Assembly: GCF_001661265.1 (NCBI RefSeq)
Contig: NW_017566995.1
Location: forward strand, 372,001 to 436,000
Reading direction: 5' to 3'
From: Saitoella complicata NRRL Y-17804
Taxonomy: Eukaryota > Ascomycota > Saitoellomycetes > Saitoellales > Saitoellaceae
DNA length: 64,000 nucleotides
The notes under the pieces are model-generated. The model made no database searches, was not told the DNA's origin, and saw only the letters and a list, made by a program, of their open reading frames with translations. Both the position numbers and the translations under genes were made by a program. Below, piece after piece: positions 9,651-19,629 of this stretch (position 1 is its first letter; every line of letters begins with the position of its first letter).

Positions 9651-11648
9651 CTAAAGACCATCCACCTCAATCCGGGCCCTATGTCCAATCGCATCCTCCG
9701 CTCCCTTAGCAATAACCTTCTGAATGGGCCATCGAGGAGGAACAACAAGCTTGTCATCAATCTTGCCGAACTGATCCAAATCTGCTCCCGCAATACCCGT
9801 AGAAAACTTGAGCTGAAGAACGTCGCCAATCTCATCACACGCCTTCAACAACTTGTCCAAATCCTCCTTGTTGTGCGCCGCAGAAACACAGAAACGCGCT
9901 CTGGAAGACACAAGAGGCGTAGCCGGGTATCCGACAATAACGACCGCGATCTTCCTCTTCAACATCTCGTGCGAGAAAGCAGGCATCTTGCCAGGGTTGT
10001 ACAACCTCAATGGAACGATAGGAGAATCATCGTGACCGTCGACAATGAAGCCAAGACGCTTCAATCCGACACGGAGATAACGAGAGTTAAATGCGAGACG
10101 TTGAAGACGCTCTTCGCCCTCGGTACCACCAATCTCGCCCGAGATGATACGAAGCGAAGTCTGGATCTGCTGAAGGACGACAGGAGACATAGCCTCCGAA
10201 TGCAAGAAACCGGCGTTGGTAAGACGAAGCTTATCGAGGATAGGCTTCGTCGCAGCAATGTAACCACCAGCAGCACCAAAAGACTTGGTAAGAGTACCCA
10301 TGAGGATATCAACCTCTGCCGGGTCGATATTGAAGTAATCACAGACACCACGTCCACGAGGACCAAGAGCACCAATAGAGTGAGCCTCGTCAACGTACAA
10401 GAAGAACTTGTAGCGGTGCTTCAACTCAACAAGACCGGGGAGGTTACACATTGTACCCTCCATAGAGTACAACCCCTCGACAGCGACCAAAATCTTCTTC
10501 CAGGGACGGTGAGTACGGGGTTGGCCCTGAGAGATAGCATCACGCAAGACCTTCTCCAAGTGACGCATGTCGTTATGCTTGAACATGCGGATGGAAGAAC
10601 CAGAAAGACGAGCGCCGAAACGGATGGAAGAGTGGTTGAGCTCATCGGAGATGACAAGACATCCCTTGGAGACGAGAGCAGGGAAAGCAGTAGCGTTCGT
10701 ACCGAAACCCATCGAGAAGACCATAGAGGCAGGCTTACCAACGAAACGAGCTATAAGGTCCTCGACCTTGACGTGAAGGTCGAGCGTACCGGCCTCGGAT
10801 CTGGCACCACCACTGCTAGTACCGTACTTCCTCGTAGTCTCCTCAACAGCATCCGCACACGGTCCCTCACTCTGCGCGAAACCAAGATAGTTGTAAGAAC
10901 TCATGTTCAAACATTCAGTTGTGCTTCCAGTCAACTTGAACGTAAGCTTGTTATCCACAGAGTAACGGTCGAGAAGGGTGATGTTACGACCGGGAACACC
11001 AGTCACGGGACGCGAGAAACAGTCGTTGATACGCTGCTTGAGTCGACGGACATAAAAGTTGTCGAAATCGCTGTTGAGAGGCGCATAACCGTCGCGTTCG
11101 CGGAGGTGGTGGTACTTGTCTCTCCTGAACCTCTTACCGAGGAAATCTCGGACATGTCCGAAGACGATGAGGATCAAGTACGACAGGTAGGTCGTGAAGA
11201 GATAGTAGTAAGGAGGCTCATCATCGACTGGGTCGGGTACTGTCATTCCCTTGGGATGAACTGACACATGCTTGTGCGATGGGTCCGAGATGGGGCCATA
11301 TTGAGCAGCGGTACGCTTCGAATACATAGCCGTATCTAGCGAGGTCGAGGTCGCGTGATGCAGTGAATCAGTATCCGGAAGGATGAAAGAAGGCTGCGTA
11401 TTGCTGATCGCCGATGACAGCGAAATAGTCGGTAAGGAGGTTGGGGGGTAGAACGGAGCTGAATGCAGCGAACTATGCGTGACGCTGGACTTTGGCGACG
11501 AAGAAAAGAACTGAACAATCTTGGAACCCTTTGAAATTGACGAGGACCGATTGTGAGGGCTCGGAGTCTTGATGGAGATCGAGCTTGTGGTTGAGGTGAC
11601 GGAGGTGGTCGGTGATGCCGTCGAGGACTTTGAGCTTCTCCGCGCCAT
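9651..11648 (-). CDS. LCB2: Serine palmitoyltransferase subunit 2
   Basis: Catalytic subunit of the ER enzyme that condenses serine with palmitoyl-CoA to 3-ketodihydrosphingosine, the first committed step of sphingolipid synthesis; it works as a heterodimer with LCB1. Single exon, 665 residues. The serine-rich first ~140 residues precede a membrane-anchoring stretch (YYYLFTTYLSYLILIVF). The fold-type I PLP domain follows, with NMSSYNYLGFAQSEGPC, SDELNHSSIRFGARLSG, FLYVDEAHSIGALGPRGRG and GTLTKSFGAAGGY, whose Lys455 should bind PLP. The first ATG has a good context (GCCATGG); the frame is open further upstream but only from a TTG codon. The N-terminal extension is longer than in yeast (561 residues). 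SUR2, a later step of the same pathway, lies about 8 kb away. Confidence 0.96.
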   Translation of the reverse strand: MARRSSKSSTASPTTSVTSTTSSISIKTPSPHNRSSSISKGSKIVQFFSSSPKSSVTHSSLHSAPFYPPTSLPTISLSSAISNTQPSFILPDTDSLHHATSTSLDTAMYSKRTAAQYGPISDPSHKHVSVHPKGMTVPDPVDDEPPYYYLFTTYLSYLILIVFGHVRDFLGKRFRRDKYHHLRERDGYAPLNSDFDNFYVRRLKQRINDCFSRPVTGVPGRNITLLDRYSVDNKLTFKLTGSTTECLNMSSYNYLGFAQSEGPCADAVEETTRKYGTSSGGARSEAGTLDLHVKVEDLIARFVGKPASMVFSMGFGTNATAFPALVSKGCLVISDELNHSSIRFGARLSGSSIRMFKHNDMRHLEKVLRDAISQGQPRTHRPWKKILVAVEGLYSMEGTMCNLPGLVELKHRYKFFLYVDEAHSIGALGPRGRGVCDYFNIDPAEVDILMGTLTKSFGAAGGYIAATKPILDKLRLTNAGFLHSEAMSPVVLQQIQTSLRIISGEIGGTEGEERLQRLAFNSRYLRVGLKRLGFIVDGHDDSPIVPLRLYNPGKMPAFSHEMLKRKIAVVIVGYPATPLVSSRARFCVSAAHNKEDLDKLLKACDEIGDVLQLKFSTGIAGADLDQFGKIDDKLVVPPRWPIQKVIAKGAEDAIGHRARIEVDGL

Positions 11649-12307
11649 GGCCGGCGACTTTGATGATGCTACTGCTCGTTTGTGATGGAAGGACCCCTGT
11701 AAATGCTCCTCTATGGCGTACTGGACTCTATCGGTTTCCCTTCTGGTTGATGTTTTGGTGTACAAGTCCAATTTCGGCGGTGCAGCTCGTTTCGCGCACT
11801 CTCAAGTGGCCCTTGCAGCAAATGGTACACACTCTCGGCTTCAAATGGGGGAGAGCTTCCGATAGGGGAGGTTTGTTGGGAATGGGATATCGTTGTCGAC
11901 GACGTTGGATCTTGTATTATCGACTTTTACTCGAGAATTCCGTAGACGTTTACGGAGTTGGGGCGTCTCGGGCCGTTCGGCCCTTCGTGAATGACTTGCC
12001 TTCGACCCGGATGTTTCATTTGACCGTGAGCCGCCCCGTCACCACCCATCGCTTCCGTAAGCCGAGTAACGTAACCTTTCCGTAATGTTTGTTTCCAAAC
12101 GTGCAGTCACGAAGTTTTACGAGGGGAGTGTCCGGAGCATACTTGGCGACGTCGACGTCGCGATCAGCAATGCTCGCGAACGCGTAAGTATGGACGCGGA
12201 TGGTTGGTCAGCAAAGGCAATGCAAGGTCACAAGCCAATTCAATAGCTAAACTCCGCAGATAACCCGAGAAATCTTCGTCCTTTATCTTATCTTTCCATG
12301 TCCGCAC
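11649..12307. other. Intergenic between LCB2 and CUL4
   Basis: LCB2 5' leader and promoter plus the CUL4 3' flank. No conserved open frame and no repeat is seen. Confidence 0.55.
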
Positions 12308-14877
12308 CTATGCAACGTATTGATATGTGTTGGAATCATCCTCCGCCCTCTCCATGTAATCTCGTTCAATCAAACTCTCAATCCTCTTCTTCAGGTCGGC
12401 TGGTTGGATTGGAAACTTCAAGGTCTCGTAAAGCGCACCGGTCAGGTCCCTGTGACTTATTTTCTTCCTGGCCTTCATGATACGAATGATGGCTGCATCG
12501 ATCTGGAATACACGGTCTTGTGCGACTCCAGCGTGAGTAGCTTTGTTCTCCTCTTGTGTTTCCTTGAGCTGGATCTGGTTGATCTTGATACGAATGAGCT
12601 TGTCGTTGAAACCTAGGTTGACGGAGAACGTATCAGTCTCGTTGACATCGCGGCCCTTGGGCTCTTTCGTAAGAACGCGGTGCTTTCCACACGCCAACGA
12701 TTGCAGCGTTCTCTGCAGCTCCTTGTCGTCGAGATTGGTAGCGGTCTTGATTTCCTTAAACGACAGGGACTGTCCATCCTCGACATCATTGAATAGTAAC
12801 ATAACCACGGCTTGAAACAGCGACACGCTTAGCTGTTTTCTCCCTTTCGGGAACCCTGCCGTCAACTCACAATGACCCAATGCGTGTCTCCAATGCAGCT
12901 TCCTTCCTGTTTGCTTTGACAAGTAAAACAGTTTAAAAGCCTCGAGATCCTTGGCCATGTGCTCGGGAAGAATGACGTTGACATCTGGATATGTTGGCCA
13001 GAATGCCTGTGATAGGACGTTGACGTATAGCTCTGCGGACGATGACTTATCTTGGACGTGCTTGGTTTCCTGTTCCACCTCGTTAGCACGCTTTTAAAAC
13101 TGTCGTGTGTGGGAGATTCAACCTTATAGGACAAGATGAAATCCTTGGACACATCAATATCCTTGAACATCCCCTCCAACTTCTGGGTAAAAGCCGGTCC
13201 ACATTCCGTCTTGAGCTTAGTCAACATGCTCCTCTCAGCATCTGCACTCGCACTCTTGTTCAGCAGCAACCGCTTAGCAAGGTCCTTCTTGTAGAACGCT
13301 TCGAACACGTCCTTTCCGGAGATGAACCTGAATAATAAAAGAGCCTTCTCCATCTCACTCTCCAAATCGTTCTCCGACATGGCACGATTTCCTGACCGGA
13401 GGAGCGCATCTACGTGTTTCGCGATCATTTCAGCTGGCTTGTTGGGGCGTTTGTTGATGAAGTTTTCGAAGGCCTCGCGGAGACCTTGGCTGAGAAGGGT
13501 GTTGTCGTTGAAGCTTGTTTTGACAATCTCGTTCAGCTTAGCCTTGAAGGTTAGTAATGCTCCGACCATCTCTGCATCCCGTGCTGGGTTCTGAACCAGA
13601 GTGAGACCGTGCTTGCGGATGTAGTCCACCCAAGCAGCACGAATCATCGACACCTGATCGATCCTGAAGAACAAGTCATAAAGTAGCTTCAACCCAGGAA
13701 CATCATTGTCATTCACCATATCCTCTAGCGAATCCACGATCTCATCTGCGTTATCATCGATCATGACCTTCTCCATGGCCTCCGTGATTATACGCCTCCT
13801 CGTACGTCTCTCTAGTCCGTACCGAACGCATCTGTCCGACTCGGCATGCAAGCGCTCCGCAACATGACGGATATATTGCGGTACCGTAATCTCTCCGAGC
13901 TTCCGCTGAGCTTCCGCCATATAGTACGTCCGGGAATGAAGAATAAATGCTTCGTGAAAAACGGCACTGTAAAGATTGAGAGCGGTCAACATACGGATGA
14001 TCGACAGCAGAAGAGTCATATTGACAGCTTCGCCATTCCTCTCCCGTTCAAACAAGGAGAAGACGCCGTTCATCATGTCAGCTCGCAGAGCCTCATGATC
14101 CGCAATCCTTTTCTTGAACAGATCAAGACCCGTATCCCAAATCGACAAGAGACCTTGCGTTTGCAGGATATACGTCCGATCCAGGTAGAAGAAGATCTGC
14201 CTGATCATGCCCAACCTTTCGCACCATCTCGACCAGCTCTGCTCAATAGCAGTGACCACTGCTTCGGAACCGCCACCAGCACCAGCAACTCTGCTCCCTA
14301 CTTGCTCTTGCACTTGTTTCGCAAATACCTCAAGACCGTTTCGTAGGACATCGTGTACCTCCTTTGCCTTGCCACCTCGCACGAGGTTTTCGCAACCACG
14401 GTACAGCTCCTCGAGCGAATCACCGATCTTCGTTTCATTTGCCACGCAGTCCAATGCAGTACGTAGCTTGTCGAGCGTAGCGGCGTAGTATTCTGTCTGT
14501 TTAGCTGCCGAGTCGGAGGTGGTTCTAAGATTTTTGATTTGAAGCTTCCTTACACCTGTTGCCGCTGGTCTCGAGCCGTTTGCTGCACGGAGTCTTGCTG
14601 GAAACTTCGAACTCGGTGAAGTTGAGTTGGTAGGGAGCGGAGTACCTTTCGTCGGGAAGTTGTTCAACATGGTGGACGCGGTGATCCTAGGCTCGTCTGT
14701 GCTATTTTGTTTCTGTAGCCGCTTCGTCGGACTTGGGCTGTTCCTGAATAGATCTGGTAAGATTGTTTGTGAGTGTCGCCGCTTATTCAATGCTGCCGGG
14801 TCTTGTGAAGAGGGTCCTGGAGTCGACGTATCCTTCGGCCTTGTACGGTTGGAGACCGTCGATGGGGTCCGCGGCAT
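12308..14877 (-). CDS. CUL4: Cullin 4 scaffold of CRL4 ubiquitin ligase
   Basis: Cullin scaffold that joins the RING protein Rbx1 to a DDB1-type adaptor. CRL4 acts in DNA repair, replication-licensing control and, in fungi, heterochromatin. Two exons (13124-14877, 12308-13070) with a 53-bp intron at 13071-13123 (GCTAACG branch) give 838 residues. The N-terminal ~130 residues are disordered and basic. Cullin repeats follow (SIWDTGLDLFKKRI, RHVAERLHAESDRCVRYG), then the cullin homology domain (RFISGKDVFEAFYKKDLAKR, ILPEHMAKDLEAFKLFYLSK, KLHWRHALGHCEL) and the winged-helix tail. IIRIMKARK contains the expected neddylation lysine, and the protein ends ERDYMERAEDDSNTYQYVA, closest to CUL4 among cullins. 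The start is the first ATG of the frame. Confidence 0.93.
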
Positions 14878-15228
14878 ACAACGAGATGGTTGGAAATGTT
14901 CTCAGGCTTACTCTGGTATACTTGTTGCTCGATCTTCAGTTGCCGGGATGACGGTGGTGCTGGCCTTCAAGTGGGTGCGATTTGTTTGCAGTGCCGGGCC
15001 GGTTGGACGCCGCAACCTGGAAGCTGGGGAAGCTCTACCAAACGACGCACCGTGCGTAATCGCTGTGCAGGTCCGATAGGAATACGATACAGGAGAAAGT
15101 GGGCTTGTCGCTGTCATTTCGTCTTTTCATTGATGCATGAAACGTTGTGTGATATGGAGATGCCCCAACGGCTCTCTCGCTAACTTGCGACCATGATCTC
15201 GTACCTTCCCACACTCTCCGATATCCCT
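14878..15228. other. Intergenic between CUL4 and the DUF7719 gene
   Basis: CUL4 leader and promoter and the 3' flank of the upstream gene on the same strand. Nothing further recognised. Confidence 0.5.
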
Positions 15229-15789
15229 TCACTTATAGAGATTCAGAGATCCACCTTCCCAGAAATACATGTATCCTCCTGCGATACCCAAAGATGCAAT
15301 TGCAAGGCTGAGTTCACTCTCCACCACGCTCCATACCCATAGTGTGCCCAAAGACGGTGCCTTCTTCATGACATGATAGTATCCATGGTTGTTCGTCGAG
15401 TGGATAAGAAACAATCCCGATGCAACCGATGCAAGAAAGAACACAAATTGACGTGGACGGGGCGGAAGACGATGGACTATGCAACGGATTAGACCGAGCA
15501 CTGGGAACCGGCCGTTGTTAGCACTCGTTCATGAGGGACTTGAACACAGGCTTGCTTCACCTGGTATTGCCCTAAGCGTTCTCCAAGCGACTTCCCGCAC
15601 GGTGTACTCCTGTAAGTACTGTTGATGCACAAGAATATCGAGCATGAGGTGCAGAAAAGAGAGAGGGATCAAATAGATCAAGGCGTCGAGAACAGGCATC
15701 TCCAGCTCCTCCGTCGTGGCCGGCTTTCTCTCATCATAGTCGTCTGGCAATTCGGTAATCCGTGAAGACGTTGGCTTTGCTCTCTTCAT
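15229..15789 (-). CDS. DUF7719 family multi-pass membrane protein
   Basis: Fungal membrane protein of unknown function. Two exons (15561-15789, 15229-15500) and a 60-bp intron at 15501-15560 (GAGTGCTAAC branch) encode 166 residues; the junction reads RTLRAIP/VLGLIRC. I chose the ATG giving MKRAKPTSSRITELPDD because orthologues have a similar hydrophilic stretch before the membrane part and the ATG has A at -3. The frame stays open to an upstream ATG at 15984, which would add 65 residues and overlap the divergent neighbour by 14 bp. Four likely transmembrane segments follow: LDALIYLIPLSFLHLMLDIL, a short one around VLGLIRCIV, FVFFLASVASGLFLIHS and LAIASLGIAGGYMYFW. NNHGYYHVMKKAPSLGTLW is the family hallmark. 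Compartment is not evident. Confidence 0.8.
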
Positions 15790-15970
15790 TCTTGTGGTGT
15801 TGGGTGTAACGTCGACATCGGAATCCGGGGAAGGATGCAGCGGCACAGACCTGCCGTCAAACCCAATCACCAGTGTACGAAGAACAGTTCTCGCTCCCTT
15901 GAACAACCCTAGACTGAAAGGCTTAACCGTTTGATTTACTCTTTCGACCTGAGCAAACAGGCCAGACAGA

Positions 15971-17929
15971 ATGCCGATCACCATCAGCTTCAGCGATGTG
16001 AAGAAGGGCTCCGTCAAGGCGTTCCAAGGCACTAAGAAGGGCTTTGCCGCCATCGAACGAGGCAGGCAGGGCCTCAACAAAGGTTTTGATTCTGTGGATA
16101 ACGCAGTTGGCATGGGGAAGAGGAAGAACAATGGGAATGATGAAGACGGTGGAGGATCATCGTCAACTTATGGGAAGCCGAAGCCTTCAGGAGGATATGT
16201 CCCTCCTCCGCCGCCCAAACGATATGATACAGGCTCTCCTGTAGACGGCTCAACACCGCCTCCCCCACCGGTTAGGTCACCGGCTCCTGCTCCACCGGCT
16301 AGAGCAGGAGCACCTCCACCTCCGTCACGAGCGGGATCTGCGTCTTCATCTGTTTCCACGTCCTCAGAGAGACCCGCATATCAGACTCGCCAGTCACCTG
16401 CTCCGCCGCCAGTTCCATCTCGGACCACGGCGGCTGGTGCGATTAGAGATGATGTTGGGTCGAAGACTACCTCTACCGCGCCGCCGGGCCAGAATGCGGC
16501 TGTGGATGACCTTGCATCACGTTTTTCCAAGTCTTTGTCGCCTTCTACGAAATCAAGGTTCCAGACAATGGTCGTGTCGAACGGCTTAGACGCAGCTGCC
16601 AAAAGCCAACCATCTGGAAGTATGCAAGGAAAGGCACTCGGTGCAGTGGGTGGACTCTATAAAAAGAACCCTGAAATGGGCAACAAGCTTATCAACAAGG
16701 GCGTGGAAACGTATCAGAAGAATCCGGAGGCGGCGAACAGGTTCGTGGCGAATGCAACTGGTCAGAAACCGCCATTTCCAGTGAGGACACCATTCAAGGA
16801 GACACCCACTGAGTCGCCTGCACCTGTTCCTCCGCAGAGAAAAATGCCACCTATCCCGCCGAAGCGCAACGACCTCAAAGCACCAGCGCCAGCTCCGAAG
16901 CCAAAGCTCAATATCCCTCTACGTGCACCGCTTCCCACGCCGTCCCCGAGACTAGAAATCCCAGAGCGTACACTGAGCGCATCACCCGCACCTCCAGTCC
17001 CCCATGCCTCCAAACCCCGTCCAAATCTCGCGACAAAGCCCTCTTCCGGGCCTACAACACCCGCCCCAACTCCGGCACCGGCACCCGTCCTCAAACCGGG
17101 CGTGCTCAGCATGTATGCTGGCCACCAATCCGCCCACGATCTCGACCTTCAACTCCACACAGGTTGGTTCGCGTCAAATCCACCCGGCACACCTCCCGTT
17201 TTGCAAAGTATGGCAGGTAAATTCCATCACACGATGGCTGCCTCTGCACAAGGTATGCGCGGCCGCATGGAATGGACACTCGTGATGGCGCTGCAATATA
17301 CGACCGATTTGAGCAGGACTTGGATCAGAGTCAAGTGGCTCGAGAATGATCCCGCCGGTACCGCGAGGGCTGAACAACGACACGAGGGACCACCGCCGTT
17401 GTTGTCGAGGGAGTATCTCGTGCAGAGTTCAGAGTACTACGGCCCACAAGTTGTTGAGTGGTGTCAGAGCAGGATTGGGACGCAAGTCAGTCGAGGTGAA
17501 TGTTGGGATGTCGCGAATGAGGCATTGAAGGCCGTCGCGGCGGAGTGTCCTGAGGCGCCGTGTATGACCTCCGCGGGCACGGTTCATGGACACCCGATTT
17601 ATGAGACGACGGACCGTGGGGAGATTTGGGCTGCGGATAACGTGATTCGTCCGGGTGATGTATTACAATTCCTCACGGCGCAGTTTGAGGTTAGAGAGGG
17701 GAGTGGGAGGGTGGTTATGAGGAGTACGGCGGGAGCACCGGATCATACGAGTGTGGTGACGAGGTATGATCCGAATACTGGAATATGCGAGGTGTTGGAG
17801 CAGAATGTTGGAGGTGTGAGGAAGGTACAGAAAGGGACGGTCCATTTGAGGAGTAGGGTCGCGGGAGAGGTGAGGGCGTACAGACCTATTCGTGCGGATT
17901 GGGCGGGGAGGTTGGAGGCAAAGTGGTAA
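15971..17929 (+). CDS. BBC1/AIM3-family actin-patch protein with cysteine-proteinase-fold C-terminal domain
   Basis: Resembles the Bbc1/Aim3 proteins that act at cortical actin patches with type I myosin. Single exon, 652 residues. The N terminus (FSDVKKGSVKAFQGTKKG) resembles Aim3. Next come proline-rich segments with poly-proline runs suited to SH3 binding (residues ~75-150 and ~270-380), and repeats of the KKNPEMGNKLINKG type around residue 235. The last ~270 residues form the BBC1/AIM3 cysteine-proteinase-fold domain, with RGECWDVANEAL (Cys511) and PDHTSVVTRYD (His592) in the positions of a Cys-His pair. No SH3 domain is seen, unlike yeast Bbc1. Activity as a protease is not established for the family. 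The gene is divergent from the DUF7719 gene with 181 bp between chosen starts. Confidence 0.82.
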   Translation: MPITISFSDVKKGSVKAFQGTKKGFAAIERGRQGLNKGFDSVDNAVGMGKRKNNGNDEDGGGSSSTYGKPKPSGGYVPPPPPKRYDTGSPVDGSTPPPPPVRSPAPAPPARAGAPPPPSRAGSASSSVSTSSERPAYQTRQSPAPPPVPSRTTAAGAIRDDVGSKTTSTAPPGQNAAVDDLASRFSKSLSPSTKSRFQTMVVSNGLDAAAKSQPSGSMQGKALGAVGGLYKKNPEMGNKLINKGVETYQKNPEAANRFVANATGQKPPFPVRTPFKETPTESPAPVPPQRKMPPIPPKRNDLKAPAPAPKPKLNIPLRAPLPTPSPRLEIPERTLSASPAPPVPHASKPRPNLATKPSSGPTTPAPTPAPAPVLKPGVLSMYAGHQSAHDLDLQLHTGWFASNPPGTPPVLQSMAGKFHHTMAASAQGMRGRMEWTLVMALQYTTDLSRTWIRVKWLENDPAGTARAEQRHEGPPPLLSREYLVQSSEYYGPQVVEWCQSRIGTQVSRGECWDVANEALKAVAAECPEAPCMTSAGTVHGHPIYETTDRGEIWAADNVIRPGDVLQFLTAQFEVREGSGRVVMRSTAGAPDHTSVVTRYDPNTGICEVLEQNVGGVRKVQKGTVHLRSRVAGEVRAYRPIRADWAGRLEAKW

Positions 17930-17998
17930 GGACAGTGACAATGCTATGTTACGCCAATATTAAACTACACCTTATCGTACATCCTTCTCATTCCATTT

Positions 17999-19204
17999 CT
18001 AGACCAAGCTGGCGACTTTCCCACCCATCTGCTTGCTCACCCACTCATTTCTCGCCTCACACTTGGCGTTGACACACCCAGGGCACCTCAACGACATCTG
18101 TCTGGATCCACTTCCCCCCTCCTCCAGATGCTTCTTCATCAAATTCGCCATACCCTTAATGAAGCCCATATCACCATTCAAACTCTCAACACGCTTGACG
18201 CCCTTTGCACCCTTCGCATGTGCTTCCTCGATGTACTCCTCGAGCTCGTGGAGAGTCTCGATGTGGTCAGAAGTGAAAGCGATAGGGACGAGAAGGAGGT
18301 TTGGTTGGGATTTAGCGACGTAGCCTTGGATAGCGTCCTGAGTCTGTGGGCCCAGCCATGCAGATGGACCGACTTGTGATTGCCATACGAGACGGTATGG
18401 GTTGCTGAAGTTAAGTTCCTTCATGACTGCGTTCACAGTCGCGGCGACTTCGTGCGGGTATGGGTCACCGCGGTTAATGACGGACATGGGAAGGGAGTGT
18501 GCAGAGAAGAGAATCACGACATCTTTCCGATCGGCTTCGGGATAAGTTGCGAGGGAGTCGCGGATATGCTGGGCGAAAGTCTTGACGAGGCCGGTGTCAG
18601 TTGGCCAGCGGTCGAGGACGGACCATTCGATGGTGTTTTCTGGGTCGAACTTCTTGAGTTGACGGTGGAGTTCGTTGAGAGAGGAGCCGGTTGTTGAGCA
18701 GGACCATTGGGGGTATTGGGTGAATGCGACGGCGCGGGTGATTCCGTCGGTTTTCATTTGGGCGAGGGTGTCTTCGGTGAGGGGAGCGGCGTAGCGGAAT
18801 GCGACGTAGGGTTTGTGAGGACCGGTGGCGGGAGAGATTTCGTCGAGGATTTTGCACATTTCTCTACCTTGCAACTCACTCCACTTTCGGATAGGTGAGC
18901 CACCGCCGATGCTCTCATACGCCTTCTCGATTGAAGGTGTTCGTCTCCTTGCAATTACCGGGCCCATCCACTTTTGCAGGCGACCCAGAGGGATCAGATC
19001 TCCGTCACTGAACAGTCTCCGCAGGAAGTCGTAGACCTCTGGGATTGTTGATGGACCACCCATGTTCATCATGACGACGGCGGTCCCGGCGCCGTTCGTC
19101 TTGCCACTCTGGTGCTCCGGAGTCGCAGAGGCATAGTGTCTTGCGGTAAAGAAGGCGGGGTTGATCTGGCGGCACGATATGGACCTGATCGAGAGCTTCA
19201 ACAT
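17999..19204 (-). CDS. HEM15: Ferrochelatase, mitochondrial, [2Fe-2S] type
   Basis: Last enzyme of haem synthesis: inserts Fe2+ into protoporphyrin IX on the matrix face of the inner mitochondrial membrane. Single exon, 401 residues. A presequence rich in Arg, Ser and Ile (MLKLSIRSISCRQINP) precedes the core: VVMMNMGGPSTIPEV, SPIRKWSELQG, FTQYPQWSCSTTGSS, VLDRWPT, VVILFSAHSLPMSVINRGD (catalytic His) and VPIAFTSDHIETLHE. The C terminus CPGCVNAKC gives the CX2CX4C cysteines and YPQWSCS the fourth, so this enzyme should carry the [2Fe-2S] cluster seen in animal and fission-yeast enzymes but absent in budding yeast. The start is the first ATG; the frame upstream opens only from GTG. The gene is divergent from SUR2. 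Confidence 0.96.
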   Translation of the reverse strand: MLKLSIRSISCRQINPAFFTARHYASATPEHQSGKTNGAGTAVVMMNMGGPSTIPEVYDFLRRLFSDGDLIPLGRLQKWMGPVIARRRTPSIEKAYESIGGGSPIRKWSELQGREMCKILDEISPATGPHKPYVAFRYAAPLTEDTLAQMKTDGITRAVAFTQYPQWSCSTTGSSLNELHRQLKKFDPENTIEWSVLDRWPTDTGLVKTFAQHIRDSLATYPEADRKDVVILFSAHSLPMSVINRGDPYPHEVAATVNAVMKELNFSNPYRLVWQSQVGPSAWLGPQTQDAIQGYVAKSQPNLLLVPIAFTSDHIETLHELEEYIEEAHAKGAKGVKRVESLNGDMGFIKGMANLMKKHLEEGGSGSRQMSLRCPGCVNAKCEARNEWVSKQMGGKVASLV

Positions 19205-19629
19205 GGTGATCAACGGATCAATTGGTGGTGGAGGGTTGGGGGTCGGTCTACGTCGAGGAACCTTTGGAGTCGAATATTCCAGCCGATCGGGCGCCGCCTT
19301 GGAGCCGCCGATGCGCACAACGCAACAATAAGGTTACGCGAATCGACTGGTCAGTGTTCTTCCAGCAGGGAAAGGAGATCGGACAGTGTCCTTCTCCTCT
19401 GTAGACTGAATTAGAAACTCAATTGACTCTCTCACCTCTCTCCCTGTATAACTTGGAACTGCACTCCCCTGATTGCCACCCACCAAAACAGCATTGTACA
19501 GTCATCCGAAGCCGAAGTTCAAGGGATCTGGGACTTCTGAAGGCGAAGGCGACGGCGAACAACAAACAATAAATTCATCCAACTGACACACTCTCCTTCT
19601 ATCTCGTTTCAAATTCGCCGGCAAGAGAC
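19205..19629. promoter_or_regulatory. Shared intergenic promoter of HEM15 and SUR2
   Basis: 425 bp lie between two divergent start codons, so both promoters must fit here. No other gene is seen. Pyrimidine-rich tracts (CTCTCTCACCTCTCTCCC near 19425) are typical of fungal core promoters and leaders; I could not identify a specific factor site. Confidence 0.5.

Noticed and set aside
9633-11264. 543-codon open frame on the plus strand opposite LCB2
   Set aside because: It is antisense to a strongly conserved enzyme, has no recognisable motif and is explained by the codon bias of LCB2.
11649-11771. 41-codon N-terminal extension of LCB2
   Set aside because: Begins at TTG; the first ATG, with a good context, is at 11648.
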